NCBI GenBank assembly: GCA_965205255.1
Contig: OZ242051.1
Location: 2,976,001-3,040,000 of the forward strand
Length of the DNA stretch: 64,000 bases
Direction of reading: 5' to 3'
Origin: G965205255 sp965205255
Lineage (GTDB): Bacteria; Pseudomonadota; Gammaproteobacteria; Pseudomonadales; Endozoicomonadaceae
Positions 9,617 to 19,000 of the stretch are shown here, one piece after another (the first letter of the stretch is position 1; each line of letters starts with the position of its first letter). Both the position numbers and the translations under genes were made by a program. The notes under the pieces were generated by a model, which worked only from the letters and a program-made list of their open reading frames with translations, ran no database searches and had not been told where the DNA came from.

Positions 9617-9913
9617 TCAACAGGCATTAGGAGAGCAAATTGTTCCACGAAAAGGGTGGTTATTTATCCAGTGACAGTGCATTACTCTCTTGAGGGCGCA
9701 AGGCCTATAATCATTTTCAATATCCCTGCATTGGGTTGCAATGCAGACTGAGTAATGTATATGTAAAAATGTTTTAGATTCACGACGAACATTCAGACAG
9801 TTAAAGTAGCCTGCCTTTTCTGCCTGAACCAAGTCATTTTGGCAATTTGCACTGGCATTAATATTAAAAATAATCATACAAAATAAGGTAATACTAAAAG
9901 TTCTGCGTTTCAT
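9617..9913 (-). CDS. Small secreted cysteine-rich protein, unknown function
   Basis: The 98-residue product has a clean signal peptide: basic MKRR, a hydrophobic stretch to about residue 20, and a probable cut after INASA. The mature part carries about eight cysteines in 75 residues, consistent with disulfide bonding in the periplasm or outside. An AGG lies about nine bases before the ATG. I do not recognise a family. The gene sits alone between two MITE copies; the C-terminal 20 residues look less protein-like, so the 3' end may be altered. Confidence 0.45.
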   Translation of the reverse strand: MKRRTFSITLFCMIIFNINASANCQNDLVQAEKAGYFNCLNVRRESKTFLHIHYSVCIATQCRDIENDYRPCALKRVMHCHWINNHPFRGTICSPNAC

Positions 9914-9969
9914 AGAGGAAACCTATTGAGTGAGCTACTCATTGAGCACAAAGAGTAAAGTAAATATTA

Positions 9970-10126
9970 TACTAAAACCTATTTCTAACTTCTTATGACG
10001 CTACTTTTCTGATCCTGTCATTATGTGTTGAAATTCCTTGCAATAACTGACTATTACTTATCAATTGACCTTTAACAAGAAACCATAAAGCATGCTCATA
10101 ACAGCGGTTAGAAATAGGTTTTCGTG
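9970..10126 (+). repeat. MITE-like inverted-repeat element, copy B
   Basis: A 157-bp copy of the element: starts TACTAAAACCTATTTCTAAC and ends GTTAGAAATAGGTTTTCGTGG, giving inverted ends that match almost perfectly over about 17 bp. The interior aligns with copies A and C, and no coding capacity is apparent. Confidence 0.8.
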
Positions 10127-10389
10127 GTGTTTCTCAAACGTCATGGCAAGAATAGCAGAAAAACAAATAGGCTATTATCCGCCTTAATGGATGAAAAATT
10201 AGTGTCAGTACTTATATAACCTGTTTAAAAATACATCTGTGAACATATATTTCAGGAAAAAAGATAAATGCATTTACGTCTCTCCCGCAGATATTTTTGG
10301 TCTTATATAGGGTATATACCCAACTCAGATGAAAATGCAGAGGCCATAAAATAGTTGTCGTTTTCTTAGAATTGTTACATTGTAACGTC

Positions 10390-10620
10390 CATCTTTAATT
10401 TTTTATCTTCTGACGAGCGAACATCACTGTTGAAATGTCACCGTTTTGAGAAAGGTCCGAAGACAGGTGTTAGTATCAATGCAGTTCTTCTGGCTGATGA
10501 GGGCTGGAGTGTCCGTCAGATTGCACATGCATTGTGGGGCTGTTGCGATCCAGACAAAAAATGAGTTTATTCATTAAATATACATCCATAAGCGTTTAAA
10601 TGAAGAGGTGAGCATAATCT
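10390..10620 (+). pseudogene. IS630-family transposase, N-terminal remnant (upstream of rhs1)
   Basis: Translation of 10411-10560 gives LSSDERTSLLK... followed by NAVLLADEGWSVRQIAHAL, the N-terminal helix-turn-helix region of IS630-type transposases. After a short insertion, 10570-10610 continues as LFIH, IYIHKRLNEE, with stops. The C-terminal end of the same transposase reappears near 11590, so the element was interrupted. The matching remnant upstream of rhs2 shows the same LSTDERTSLLKRH start. Confidence 0.65.
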
Positions 10621-10623
10621 AGC

Positions 10624-11179
10624 CATACCAATATTTGTTTTGTCCTTTACAGCCAATTCTGGCTTGCTTATCATGCGCAACTTTTGGCAGAACTTAATTG
10701 TTAAGCCATTCATACTTTTCTTTAATTGCTTTATCTTTATCTTTCCACAGCTACGCCTTACTAATCAGGTGTGTGGCATCGATAAAGCCAAACACTTGAT
10801 TCATGACATCTTGTCTTTTTAGCTGTTCACGTAACTGAGTGAAAATACCAGATAAAAGTCTGGTACCAATCAGAGAGCGTATTTTACTGAAGACGCTATA
10901 ATCCGGCGTTTTTTCATTGAGCGTAAAACCGCAGAACCATTTGGCCCAATTGTTTTCCTGAATAAAACGCTCGAACTCACGGTCACTTAAATCTTCCATG
11001 AACTGTAGTAACAGACACTTAAACAGCCTAAGCAAACTAAAGCCTTTGTTAGGATTATCCTTTTCAAGTTTTTTTAATCTTGTGGCAACCGTTTCAAATG
11101 ATCATAGGCTGTTAAAACGATGATATTGGTGAGAAGCTGGGATTAAATCACCAAGGCAAATAATTTCTGTCTGGTTCAT
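10624..11179 (-). pseudogene. IS5-type (DUF772) transposase remnant
   Basis: Reading leftward from ATG 11179 gives MNQTEIICLGDLIP, an in-frame TGA, then SFETVATRLKKLEKDNPNKG, the intact stretch RLFKCLLLQFMEDLSDREFER, KWFCGFTLNEKTPDYSVF and GFIDATHLISKA. Further stops interrupt the following WKDKDKAIKEKYEWLNN and VLPKVAHDKQARIGCKGQ. The pattern is that of IS5/IS1182-group transposases with an N-terminal DUF772 domain. At least three stops and loss of the C-terminal half make it inactive. It lies inside the split IS630 remnant. Confidence 0.75.
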
Positions 11180-11239
11180 GCTTCAGGCCGAAAAAAATTG
11201 CAAGACGCAAACAGTGTAGAACAATTTTCCTTATTAAGG

Positions 11240-11535
11240 GTAGAATTCAACACTCCCTAAAGGTTTTTTTTCTTTCTTTCCCTTTCCCATCAACTTCAGT
11301 TTCAGCAAAAAAAAGGGCGGTGGTAGTTCAGATAAGGCGAAAGGTAGTTGCGGTTCAACATATTGACTTCTGTTGCCCAAAACTGAGGAATATGGGCATA
11401 TCCTAGTATTTTTCTTACCACTGAACCATTCTTACCCTCTACGAGGGCATTAAATTTTATGTATTTTAATAATTGCCTGTTTACATTGGTAGTCGTATAG
11501 TTTATAACCTTCTTTATACGATTTTTTGCCTTCAT
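11240..11535 (-). pseudogene. IS481-type integrase C-terminal fragment
   Basis: The 77-residue frame contains NALVEGKNGSVVRKILGY, IPQFWATEVNMLNRNYLSPYLNYHRP, the end of the integrase core of IS481-like transposases, including the glutamate of the DDE triad in VEGKNG. A frameshift in a C/T run after NYHRP breaks the tail, which continues in another frame as FAETEVDGKGKERKK. The N-terminal two thirds are missing. Confidence 0.65.
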
Positions 11536-11587
11536 AAGAGACAGTTGTTAATGCAGAAAATCTCAATCTGAACATTAATATTCGTCT

Positions 11588-11825
11588 TTTTCTACCTTAT
11601 AAGAGCTCCAATTTGGATCTGGTAGAGCAGTGTTTGAATGTGATGAATGCATGGGTAACAAATGGAATGTTCTTTCGTTCAGCAACAACGTTTCAATGCG
11701 CCATGCATGCAGACTTTTAGTCAGCTCAGAAGAAAATAAAGCCCGTTTTTTTCGATCGTATCCATGATAATTTTAACAGCATCAAATCCAAACTTTTATT
11801 TTGTTGATCGCTATTTTACAACTCT
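11588..11825 (+). pseudogene. IS630-family transposase, C-terminal remnant (upstream of rhs1)
   Basis: Translation from 11591 reads LPYKSSNLDLVEQCLNVMNA followed by WVTNGMFFRSATTFQ, a stop, and later FFDRIHDNFNSIKSKL. This is the conserved end of IS630 transposases (SPNLNPIE..W..MN region and the terminal NDNF block). It ends about 40 bp before the rhs1 start. The same sequence precedes rhs2, so the upstream DNA of both rhs genes derives from IS630 ends. Confidence 0.7.
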
Positions 11826-11867
11826 CAAGAGCTTATTATTAATAATTAGAGCAGTAAGGATTTTTTT

Positions 11868-14800
11868 GTGTTTTTAAGACTAGTTAAGTTTGTTGTTTCA
11901 ATAACAACTATGGTGAGTTTTTTAACAACCAGTGTTGCTTTTGCAGAAAATTCAAATATACATATACCTTCGGTCAAATACCGTTCATCGACGAGTAAAG
12001 CAGCACCGATGTCGGTTGCTGCTAAAAAAACGCTGCTAAAAAAGCTTCAACGTCTGGTGGCCACAGGTCAAAATCATTTTACCTCTCAGGCGAGCAACGG
12101 GGGAATGAACGCAGCGGTGTCGGTCAACCCTTCTTCACTAGCACTGACATTTTCACAAAAGCTGTTTTCCGTAAAAAGTTCACCGACCTCAAAAACTACA
12201 CTACCAGTTAGCATTTTCCTTGGCGCTTCTACCGGTTTTAATCCGACAACCCAACTGTTAGATGACTACCCCATTGATGTGAATATTCCTTATATTCAGC
12301 CACAAGAGTCTAACAGTGGTCATACTTATTATACCCTATCTATCGGGGGCAGCAGCTATCCAATGATAATGGATAGCAAACAACAGTTTCAGTTTATTTA
12401 TTATAAAAAGCCCGATATTCATATTACCCATCAAAGTGATGATACCATTGTCGTCACCCTGCGGAACAACTCAACATATATCTTCAAAAAAGTTACCGGC
12501 AGTGCTGCCACAACTCCATATCAAGTGGTGGCTAAAATAGGGCCAGATGGCAAGGCCATTTATTTTCAGTATGCCCACAGCGATACACAATCTAGTATTA
12601 CGCTGTTAAATTCTGATCAAAAAGTGGTGGCTAAAATTAACAAACAATCTGGTTCTGCCACGCTGTTCTACCAAGATAAAATGGGGCATCTTCAGCACTT
12701 TACACTCAGTAACGAAAGCGACGGTGTAAGCATTACCAACCCGTTAAACGAAAGCACATTACTCACCTTTGATACCGATAAAAAACCCACTAAAATCACT
12801 CTGGCCGATGGTGCTTATTACACCATCAACTATGGTGTGCTCTCTGACTCTCACTATATTGTTGACGGTTACACAGAGCCTGTGAATAATCATACGCCTT
12901 ATGTTAGCTCTTATACAGAACACTTTAATAACAGTCACGATCAGGATATTACCCGTACGTTCAGCGTTAGCAGTACAGGTAATAATTTTTCCGGTAATAA
13001 TATACAGTGTGATGGTAATACGTTTGCCCATGTGACATCAGCACAGGACTGGTTAATGGAATGCGGATTTCGGCATCAGGGCGCACCCGTATATCGTTAT
13101 AGCACCCTTGCCGGGATGAAAATTCCAGTCTTTACCGGTACGTTAATACCTTCGCCAGAAACAAAACAGATCAGCCAGAGTTATAATTATCTGCATTTAA
13201 AGGATCAGCAAACAACTTCAGTCAATAATATAACCCTAACCCGCGGGCAGACTACCTACGGTGATAAGATTACTTCTGCCTCTTCGGTGGCTGATCTATC
13301 CCAGCACTATAATCTTCCCTCTGTGCAACAGTATCAGTTGTACGACGCCACTGGAAACAATTCGCTGTTGCAGGTGCAAAACTTCAACTACAGCTATGAC
13401 TCAAAGGGATTTCTGGCAAAAAAAATTGTACAAGACAGTCACGGTAACCTGAATACTGAAAGCTACACGACGCTACCTGGTGTTTATCACCCTATACTAC
13501 AAACCAGTGTCGCTCAGATTAGACCTACAAAGCAGGCAGGTCTGCAAGGAAAGGCACCTACCACACTCACCACAAATTACAGTAAACCCAGTGTTATCAG
13601 CAAATCCATAACAGTGGGAGGACACTCTTATACGGTTAACCGTGTAGCGATTCCCAGTAATCAGATACTCTTTAATGGCAAGGTAATCAGAAGCAGTACC
13701 GTAACTTATAATACTGAACCCACAGCGATGACGTTTGCCATGCCAGTCAAAACGACTGCCACATTGCCGTCCATGGGACAATATGTCAACAATACCTACA
13801 CGATCAGCAATAGCAATAACGTCTATACGATCAGTAACACAAAACACAGCCTCACCAGTGACACACAAGGTAGAGCTCCTCAACAGTTACCCGGAACCCA
13901 AAAAACCTATAATCTGTATGGCGGGTTAATAAAAAGTGAAGATCCGGTCACCGGAGATATTGTCACCTACGACAGTTACGATGCTCTTGGCCGTCCGGTG
14001 CAGGTTAGTTATCTACCTGCAGGTAATGCCGATGACAAGCAAACTTATCGTTATCAGTATGACATACTCAATGGCGCACAAAACGCAGGTTTTCGGGTGA
14101 CCATGACACAGCTGATGCCCACCGGTAAAGGCAAGGGCGTACAGGTGGAAAAAGAATATGACACGCAAAACCATGTAGTCAAAACGCTACAACAGCTTAA
14201 AGACCGTAGTGGTTTTTATGCAACTGATGAGGCTTTTTATAATCTGTCCGGTCAGATCAGCAAAACCATTCATTATTATTATGATGAAAAGGGACAGGTT
14301 CATCCGCAACAATCCCTGTATTTTTATAACCGCTATGGCAAACCCACCGCCGTACAGCACCCCAACGGTAGCACCAGTATATCTGTATCAGACTCTTATC
14401 ATTTGCGAAAGATTTCTTATACGTTATTACCTACCAGTCAGGTGATAAATAATCCGGATTCTCTGTGCTTTGATCCGTTACAATCGACGCCTGATCACAG
14501 GGTTAATACCGCCTGTCGGGTAGCATCAGTTCAGGTATCACAGTCACATTCGGTCAATCAAGGCTCGGCCAGTCGTCCGGTGTTGTTTCACGATGTGAGC
14601 TATAAATATAACTTTATTACTGATCCGGCTTTTACCACAACGACAGCTGATGGTAAAAAGGTACCATTGTACGACAGCAGCACAAAAAAACAAATGACGA
14701 CCGTGTTTGCCGGTACCGCTAAAGGTCAGGCGCCTGACCCTCAAGCACTGGAATCGCTGGCAGATACCATTAAAAACCAAGCACTGGCTAACCCTTCAGC

Positions 14801-17711
14801 CACACAGGCAAGCACTTTTGTGGTGAGTCATTTCAATGGAATGGGACAGGTCTTGTTCTCTGATGCGTATCATGCCGGAATGGAAACCCGTAATGTTTAC
14901 AGTACAGACAAGCCTGATCAAGTGATTGCCTCCACGGTATCGACCCGTAATACTGACGGTAGTGTGACACCGGTGAGAACCATCTACAACACCTATGACG
15001 CTTATGGAAATATTATCAAAACAGAAGTAGCCACTGGCGCTTATGACCCTTCGGCTCAAAAGGTACTGGTGGGTGAAAGAACGTATACATCACTGGGCTT
15101 TTTATTAAATGCCACAACGATGGTGGGAGATAAATCTCATCAGGTGAGCATGACATATGACACAACCTCTGGTTTTCCGACCAAAATAACAGACCCGCTG
15201 GGTAATAGTATGACCATGACCTATGATACGGTATGGCATAAAAAACCACATACCGTGGTATCTGAGACGGCAGACGGTCATACAGATTTTACCCTGACCT
15301 ATACTTACGATGCTAATGGTAACCTGACCGATCTGAAAAAAACGAGCGGGCTAAATAAGCTGATCAGCGAAATGGCATACACCTATGATCCGGTGAATCA
15401 GCGGTTACTGACCACAACCATCACTCACCCTGACGGTAGTCAGCGAATCTTATCCGATGAGGTGAACAATTATTTTGTACCGGTGAGCAGTACCTATGGT
15501 GCTCCAGCGGCGCCGGTGTATACACAAACAGCGGTAACCGATGCGCTAGGATTGCCGGTTAGTATGAGTTATAAGGGAAGCGCAGGTCAGGTATCTCTGG
15601 GAACTGATTACAACCCTGATTTATCGGTGAAGGATCAAACCATTAACCATCAGGTGACCAATAGCTATATCTATGACAGTGTTGGTAATTTGGTCAGTAT
15701 TGCCAATGACCTGAACGGTAAACCTGTTCGGACGTATGGTTATGGTTATAACACAAAAGGTCAGGTTTCCACCCGTACTGCAACAACTGAAAAAGGTGTC
15801 AGTACCCAAACATACACCTATACACCGCAGGGTCAGTTATTGCACTTTACCTGCAACGGAAAAGAGTGCCCTCAGAATCTGTTCAAACAACCGGTCAGTG
15901 CCATTGATTACAGCTATCAACCTTTGTTTAATTCACTAAACACAGTGGATGAGACGATCAACGGTGGCAGTAAACAGCTGATTACTTACCAGTATAAAAA
16001 CACTGATCCGACACAGGTATCAGGTATTGATTATGCCGGTAAAGGCCATGCTACATTTAGCTATGATGGTGACGGTAATATCACTGCCATGCAGAAAATG
16101 ACCGCCTCGGGCAAGTTAGTGCCTTACCAGATGAGCTATGACAGTGCGCAGAATTTAACGGATGTCACTATCAATCATCGTGAAAAAATTCACTATACCT
16201 ATGATGCGTCAGGACAGCAAATTGCAGAAAGTGATACCAACGCTTTCGGAAAAACAACCACACTACAGCAGTATTACAATGGTTCTCTGGCAGAGCAGTC
16301 GCTTAACGGGAAATCTCGTTATTATGTAGCCGGAGGAAGTTTTTATGATGGCCGTTACGAGTCGGCTGTTACCGATGGCAAGCAGTTAACAGGCAGTGTC
16401 GTTAATGGCAAAGTTCAAGGTGATGATGTGTATATGCCGTATGGTCAGGTAACAGACCTGAATCAGGCTAAAACACTGGCGTTGACTCTGCAAAAGAGCA
16501 CCCGTGGCTATCAAATGAAAAATACAGACCAAGTGACGGGCTGGCAGTTTTTGGGCAATGGTTATCGTGCTTATGATCCGGCACTGAGACTGTTCACTAA
16601 ACACGACAGTGCCTCTCCGTGGGGAGCCGGTGGCATAAATGCTTACAACTATGCAGGTAATGATCCCATCAATAGTTCTGACCCCACCGGTCACTACACC
16701 GAAAATGATGTTAATGATGTTAATAAAACGATGAAAGCGGAAAACAAACAGATTTACGATAACTATCACAAAAGTCAATTGGAAACAATTTTAGCAATTT
16801 GTTTCGCGGTGGCAGGACTTTTGATGGCCGTATTGATCCCAGGTCCTGGTGACTTTATAGAGGGCATGGCGCTGGCTGCCTTGGCTAATGTTGCTTTTTT
16901 TACGGCAGTAGGTGTAGTAACAACCGTAAGCGAAAAACTTGTAGAAAATGGCGTTTTGGAACAAAAGGGCTTAAAGCCATCTCAATCAATTGGTGAGATG
17001 ATGAGTTCTACTTCGTTCTGGGAAGGTGTTGGTATTGATGCCGTGGCTATGGTCGGTGGCGAGACGGCGGGTCTAATCATTAAAGAAGCAGAGCGTGCAA
17101 TTGAAAGCGCTGCAGGAAGAGCAGCAGAAGAGGCAGCAGGAGAAGGAGAAGAAGCAGCAGCAGGAGAAGCAGCAGCAGGAGAAGCAGCAGCAGGAGAAGC
17201 AGTTAGAGAAGGAGAAGCTGGACAAGGAGCAGCAGAACCGGCAGGAGAACCAAGAGGTCAAGTAGTAAAATCGATACTAAAAGGAAGGGGAGGAATAGAA
17301 GTTGCGACAGATGCTGACTCTACAATAATAGACGCTAGAGATATAACAGAACAAGAGCTAAATAATAACCTAAGTTCTGTTCCTCAACAAAATAGCAATT
17401 ACCATTCTTCTGTTTTTAATCGTAGAATAGGAAGAGAAGTCAAAGTCCAGCGTTTTTATACTAAGAAAGGAATAATGAAGGATATATCTGATGTGGAGCC
17501 GAGTCAATATCAGCCTATATTGAAACATAATGCTAAGTTTTTATACGAAAAAAGTGAAGGGAATATTGGTTATTGGGCTGCTGGCAGATCAATGAAAACA
17601 AGACAAAAGTTTATAAGCAAGGAGCAGAGTGTAAATAGATTTTTTAGAGAATATGAAGGCATATCTGACGAGCCAAAAAATGCTTCGAGAGTGAGATTTT
17701 CATTTAAATAA
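11868..17711 (+). CDS. Giant secreted YD-repeat (Rhs-like) protein 1 with unknown C-terminal tip
   Basis: A 1947-residue Rhs-type polymorphic protein starting at GTG, with AAGGA seven bases upstream. Residues 1-27 form a Sec signal peptide ending SVAFA. A beta-rich N-terminal part is followed by YD repeats (about residues 690-1560; YDSYDALGRP, YTYDANGNL, YSYDSKGF) and an Rhs core terminus with LRLFTKHDSASPWGAGG and DPINSSDPTGHY near 1608. Next come a hydrophobic two-helix region (about 1640-1705), an Ala-Gly-Glu linker (about 1747-1795) and a roughly 150-residue variable tip. The tip is basic and Tyr/Arg-rich, and I recognise no family. No PAAR domain and no immunity gene directly downstream are visible. 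It is nearly identical to rhs2 up to the linker. Confidence 0.85.
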   Translation: MFLRLVKFVVSITTMVSFLTTSVAFAENSNIHIPSVKYRSSTSKAAPMSVAAKKTLLKKLQRLVATGQNHFTSQASNGGMNAAVSVNPSSLALTFSQKLFSVKSSPTSKTTLPVSIFLGASTGFNPTTQLLDDYPIDVNIPYIQPQESNSGHTYYTLSIGGSSYPMIMDSKQQFQFIYYKKPDIHITHQSDDTIVVTLRNNSTYIFKKVTGSAATTPYQVVAKIGPDGKAIYFQYAHSDTQSSITLLNSDQKVVAKINKQSGSATLFYQDKMGHLQHFTLSNESDGVSITNPLNESTLLTFDTDKKPTKITLADGAYYTINYGVLSDSHYIVDGYTEPVNNHTPYVSSYTEHFNNSHDQDITRTFSVSSTGNNFSGNNIQCDGNTFAHVTSAQDWLMECGFRHQGAPVYRYSTLAGMKIPVFTGTLIPSPETKQISQSYNYLHLKDQQTTSVNNITLTRGQTTYGDKITSASSVADLSQHYNLPSVQQYQLYDATGNNSLLQVQNFNYSYDSKGFLAKKIVQDSHGNLNTESYTTLPGVYHPILQTSVAQIRPTKQAGLQGKAPTTLTTNYSKPSVISKSITVGGHSYTVNRVAIPSNQILFNGKVIRSSTVTYNTEPTAMTFAMPVKTTATLPSMGQYVNNTYTISNSNNVYTISNTKHSLTSDTQGRAPQQLPGTQKTYNLYGGLIKSEDPVTGDIVTYDSYDALGRPVQVSYLPAGNADDKQTYRYQYDILNGAQNAGFRVTMTQLMPTGKGKGVQVEKEYDTQNHVVKTLQQLKDRSGFYATDEAFYNLSGQISKTIHYYYDEKGQVHPQQSLYFYNRYGKPTAVQHPNGSTSISVSDSYHLRKISYTLLPTSQVINNPDSLCFDPLQSTPDHRVNTACRVASVQVSQSHSVNQGSASRPVLFHDVSYKYNFITDPAFTTTTADGKKVPLYDSSTKKQMTTVFAGTAKGQAPDPQALESLADTIKNQALANPSATQASTFVVSHFNGMGQVLFSDAYHAGMETRNVYSTDKPDQVIASTVSTRNTDGSVTPVRTIYNTYDAYGNIIKTEVATGAYDPSAQKVLVGERTYTSLGFLLNATTMVGDKSHQVSMTYDTTSGFPTKITDPLGNSMTMTYDTVWHKKPHTVVSETADGHTDFTLTYTYDANGNLTDLKKTSGLNKLISEMAYTYDPVNQRLLTTTITHPDGSQRILSDEVNNYFVPVSSTYGAPAAPVYTQTAVTDALGLPVSMSYKGSAGQVSLGTDYNPDLSVKDQTINHQVTNSYIYDSVGNLVSIANDLNGKPVRTYGYGYNTKGQVSTRTATTEKGVSTQTYTYTPQGQLLHFTCNGKECPQNLFKQPVSAIDYSYQPLFNSLNTVDETINGGSKQLITYQYKNTDPTQVSGIDYAGKGHATFSYDGDGNITAMQKMTASGKLVPYQMSYDSAQNLTDVTINHREKIHYTYDASGQQIAESDTNAFGKTTTLQQYYNGSLAEQSLNGKSRYYVAGGSFYDGRYESAVTDGKQLTGSVVNGKVQGDDVYMPYGQVTDLNQAKTLALTLQKSTRGYQMKNTDQVTGWQFLGNGYRAYDPALRLFTKHDSASPWGAGGINAYNYAGNDPINSSDPTGHYTENDVNDVNKTMKAENKQIYDNYHKSQLETILAICFAVAGLLMAVLIPGPGDFIEGMALAALANVAFFTAVGVVTTVSEKLVENGVLEQKGLKPSQSIGEMMSSTSFWEGVGIDAVAMVGGETAGLIIKEAERAIESAAGRAAEEAAGEGEEAAAGEAAAGEAAAGEAVREGEAGQGAAEPAGEPRGQVVKSILKGRGGIEVATDADSTIIDARDITEQELNNNLSSVPQQNSNYHSSVFNRRIGREVKVQRFYTKKGIMKDISDVEPSQYQPILKHNAKFLYEKSEGNIGYWAAGRSMKTRQKFISKEQSVNRFFREYEGISDEPKNASRVRFSFK
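17110..17250 (+). repeat. GCAGCAGGAGAA-type repeat encoding the Ala-Gly-Glu linker of Rhs1
   Basis: Imperfect 9- to 15-bp units of GCAGCAGGAGAA type encode A-A-G-E repeats between the conserved hydrophobic domain and the variable tip. rhs2 carries a longer array at the same place and rhs3 a degenerate one. Slippage or recombination here would change linker length or join new tips. Confidence 0.7.
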
Positions 17712-17787
17712 GAAAATTCAGACTTATATAACGAGCCCTTTTAAGAAGTTGGATCAGGTCTGAGCAGTACAACTGTACCAACTTGGA

Positions 17788-17814
17788 TTTAATCTGACTT
17801 TTTGTCAGATTAAA
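17788..17814 (+). terminator. Hairpin downstream of rhs1
   Basis: A perfect 11-bp inverted repeat, TTTAATCTGAC with GTCAGATTAAA around a TTTTT loop, lies 77 bp after the rhs1 stop and is followed by TTTAGAC. It is a plausible terminator but AT-rich, with a weak T-tract. Confidence 0.5.
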
Positions 17815-17962
17815 TTTAGACTTTGAACTTTTCTTTTGAGGTGTTTTTTTAATCAAGGAACGTTACTCTTAAACAGAAATTGGGGTAAATTCATACGACC
17901 TCTAATTATCTTATGCCTTTCTTCATTAGTACAGGAAGTCCTATTGAAGTTGCAGGATTTTG

Positions 17963-18256
17963 TTAAGAGGTTGGTTTTTCTCCTTTAAACCGATTAAGAA
18001 GTTCTTTAAGATAACTCAGGCAACCCCAAAGATTTTCGATAGCTATTTGAAGGTCTTGTATTGAAAGGCTGGTATCATCAATACGCTGTTGACAGGTGTC
18101 TGTATCAATGCTCAAGTATGCACGCTGATTCCGAATCAAGCCAATGCTTGGGGTTAGTAAAAACGGATAAACAGAGTCATGATTTTCCTTTTCAGAACGT
18201 ATTGATCCAAGGCTGGACTACAGCCATGCTTTCTTGTTTTGACTGTAACAACGTAC
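17963..18256 (-). pseudogene. Truncated CesT-like type III secretion chaperone gene
   Basis: Leftward translation from 18256 gives VRCYSQNKKAWL, a TAG stop, then SSLGSIRSEKENHDSVYPFL, RNQRAYLSIDTDTCQ and SLSIQDLQIAIENLWGCLSYLKELL. This is clearly homologous to the intact gene at 51072-51479, with a 5-residue gap after DTDTCQ. The N-terminal third is missing where IS3 debris begins, and the internal stop also inactivates it. As at the rhs3 locus it converges on the rhs gene. Confidence 0.7.
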
Positions 18257-18261
18257 TATGG

Positions 18262-18790
18262 TAATCGACCCTTACCGGACACTTTTTTTAGAGAATTTTC
18301 ATACTCAGAGGGCCCCATATTTCTATTTGCTGAGTGAAGTCTTTTCATGTTGTCATATTTTATATAAGGAGCCACATTTTACCTCATATGTTTGCGGGTT
18401 GGCTGATCTCGCTTAAAATTCCAGTCATATTTTAAACTGCCAAAAAAACGTTCAACCACGGCTTTGGTGCTCCTATGTTGAATCTAAGCAGATAAGTCTT
18501 GCAATATCAGTGGTCATCCGTTTATCAGTGTGCTAGCCTACAATACAACGAGAGTACAAATGCATCACAATAGCAAGATACATCCACCCTTCACCTATTT
18601 TTAGCCAGTTATAATAAGCAGAAGTGCTCATTTGAATCATATGGAATAATGTTGCCGCTGGAAAATTATGTGACTTGTTTTTGATGAAATTAAACTTTAC
18701 TTCATTTCTTTTGTAAAGAAGACGCTGGCCTTTTTTAAGATATCCTTTTCTATGCGTAACTGCTTCAGTTCTTTGCACAGGCTTTCAGGT
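18262..18790 (-). mobile_element. IS3-family element remnant
   Basis: Leftward fragments include an OrfA end/OrfB start fusion (RKGYLKKGQRLLYKRNEVKF and FPAATLFHMIQMSTSAYYNWL), directly joined to the first catalytic block (EGWMYLAIVMHLYSRCIVG), and then the OrfB end (TKAVVERFFGSLKYDWNF, VAPYIKYDN, RNMGPSEYE). The parts are collapsed by internal deletions, with a stop after RKHMR. It is inactive. A related OrfB end lies at 49590-49735. Confidence 0.7.
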
Positions 18791-18854
18791 AGTGTCAATA
18801 ACTCTGCGTATGTTCAGAAAAGGGCAGATGGACTACGGATAGGGTACTACTGGC

Positions 18855-18950
18855 GAAGTGCGTCTACTACAACGCCAGTTCGTTTTCTGAGATAGACTGT
18901 GTTGAAAAAAGCTTACCTTGAACCACTCTTTGCAACGGAGCCAGAAAAAG
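18855..18950 (-). repeat. IS6-type terminal sequence remnant
   Basis: Leftward from 18943 the sequence reads GGCTCCGTTGCAAAGAGTGG followed by AAGGTAAGC, which resembles the terminal inverted repeat of IS6-family elements (GG..CTGTTGCAAA). A second copy, roughly 70% similar, lies at 27838-27925. No transposase is recognisable with either. Confidence 0.4.
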
Positions 18951-19000
18951 TCACAGGGATATACCCATAACACCGTGGTTACCTAAAATAACCCTGACTA

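Noticed and set aside
9471..9674. 67-residue frame starting in the end of MITE copy A
   Set aside because: Starts within the element terminus, has no recognisable similarity and runs antisense into the Cys-rich gene.
18061..18264. 67-residue plus-strand frame
   Set aside because: Antisense shadow of the truncated chaperone-like gene.
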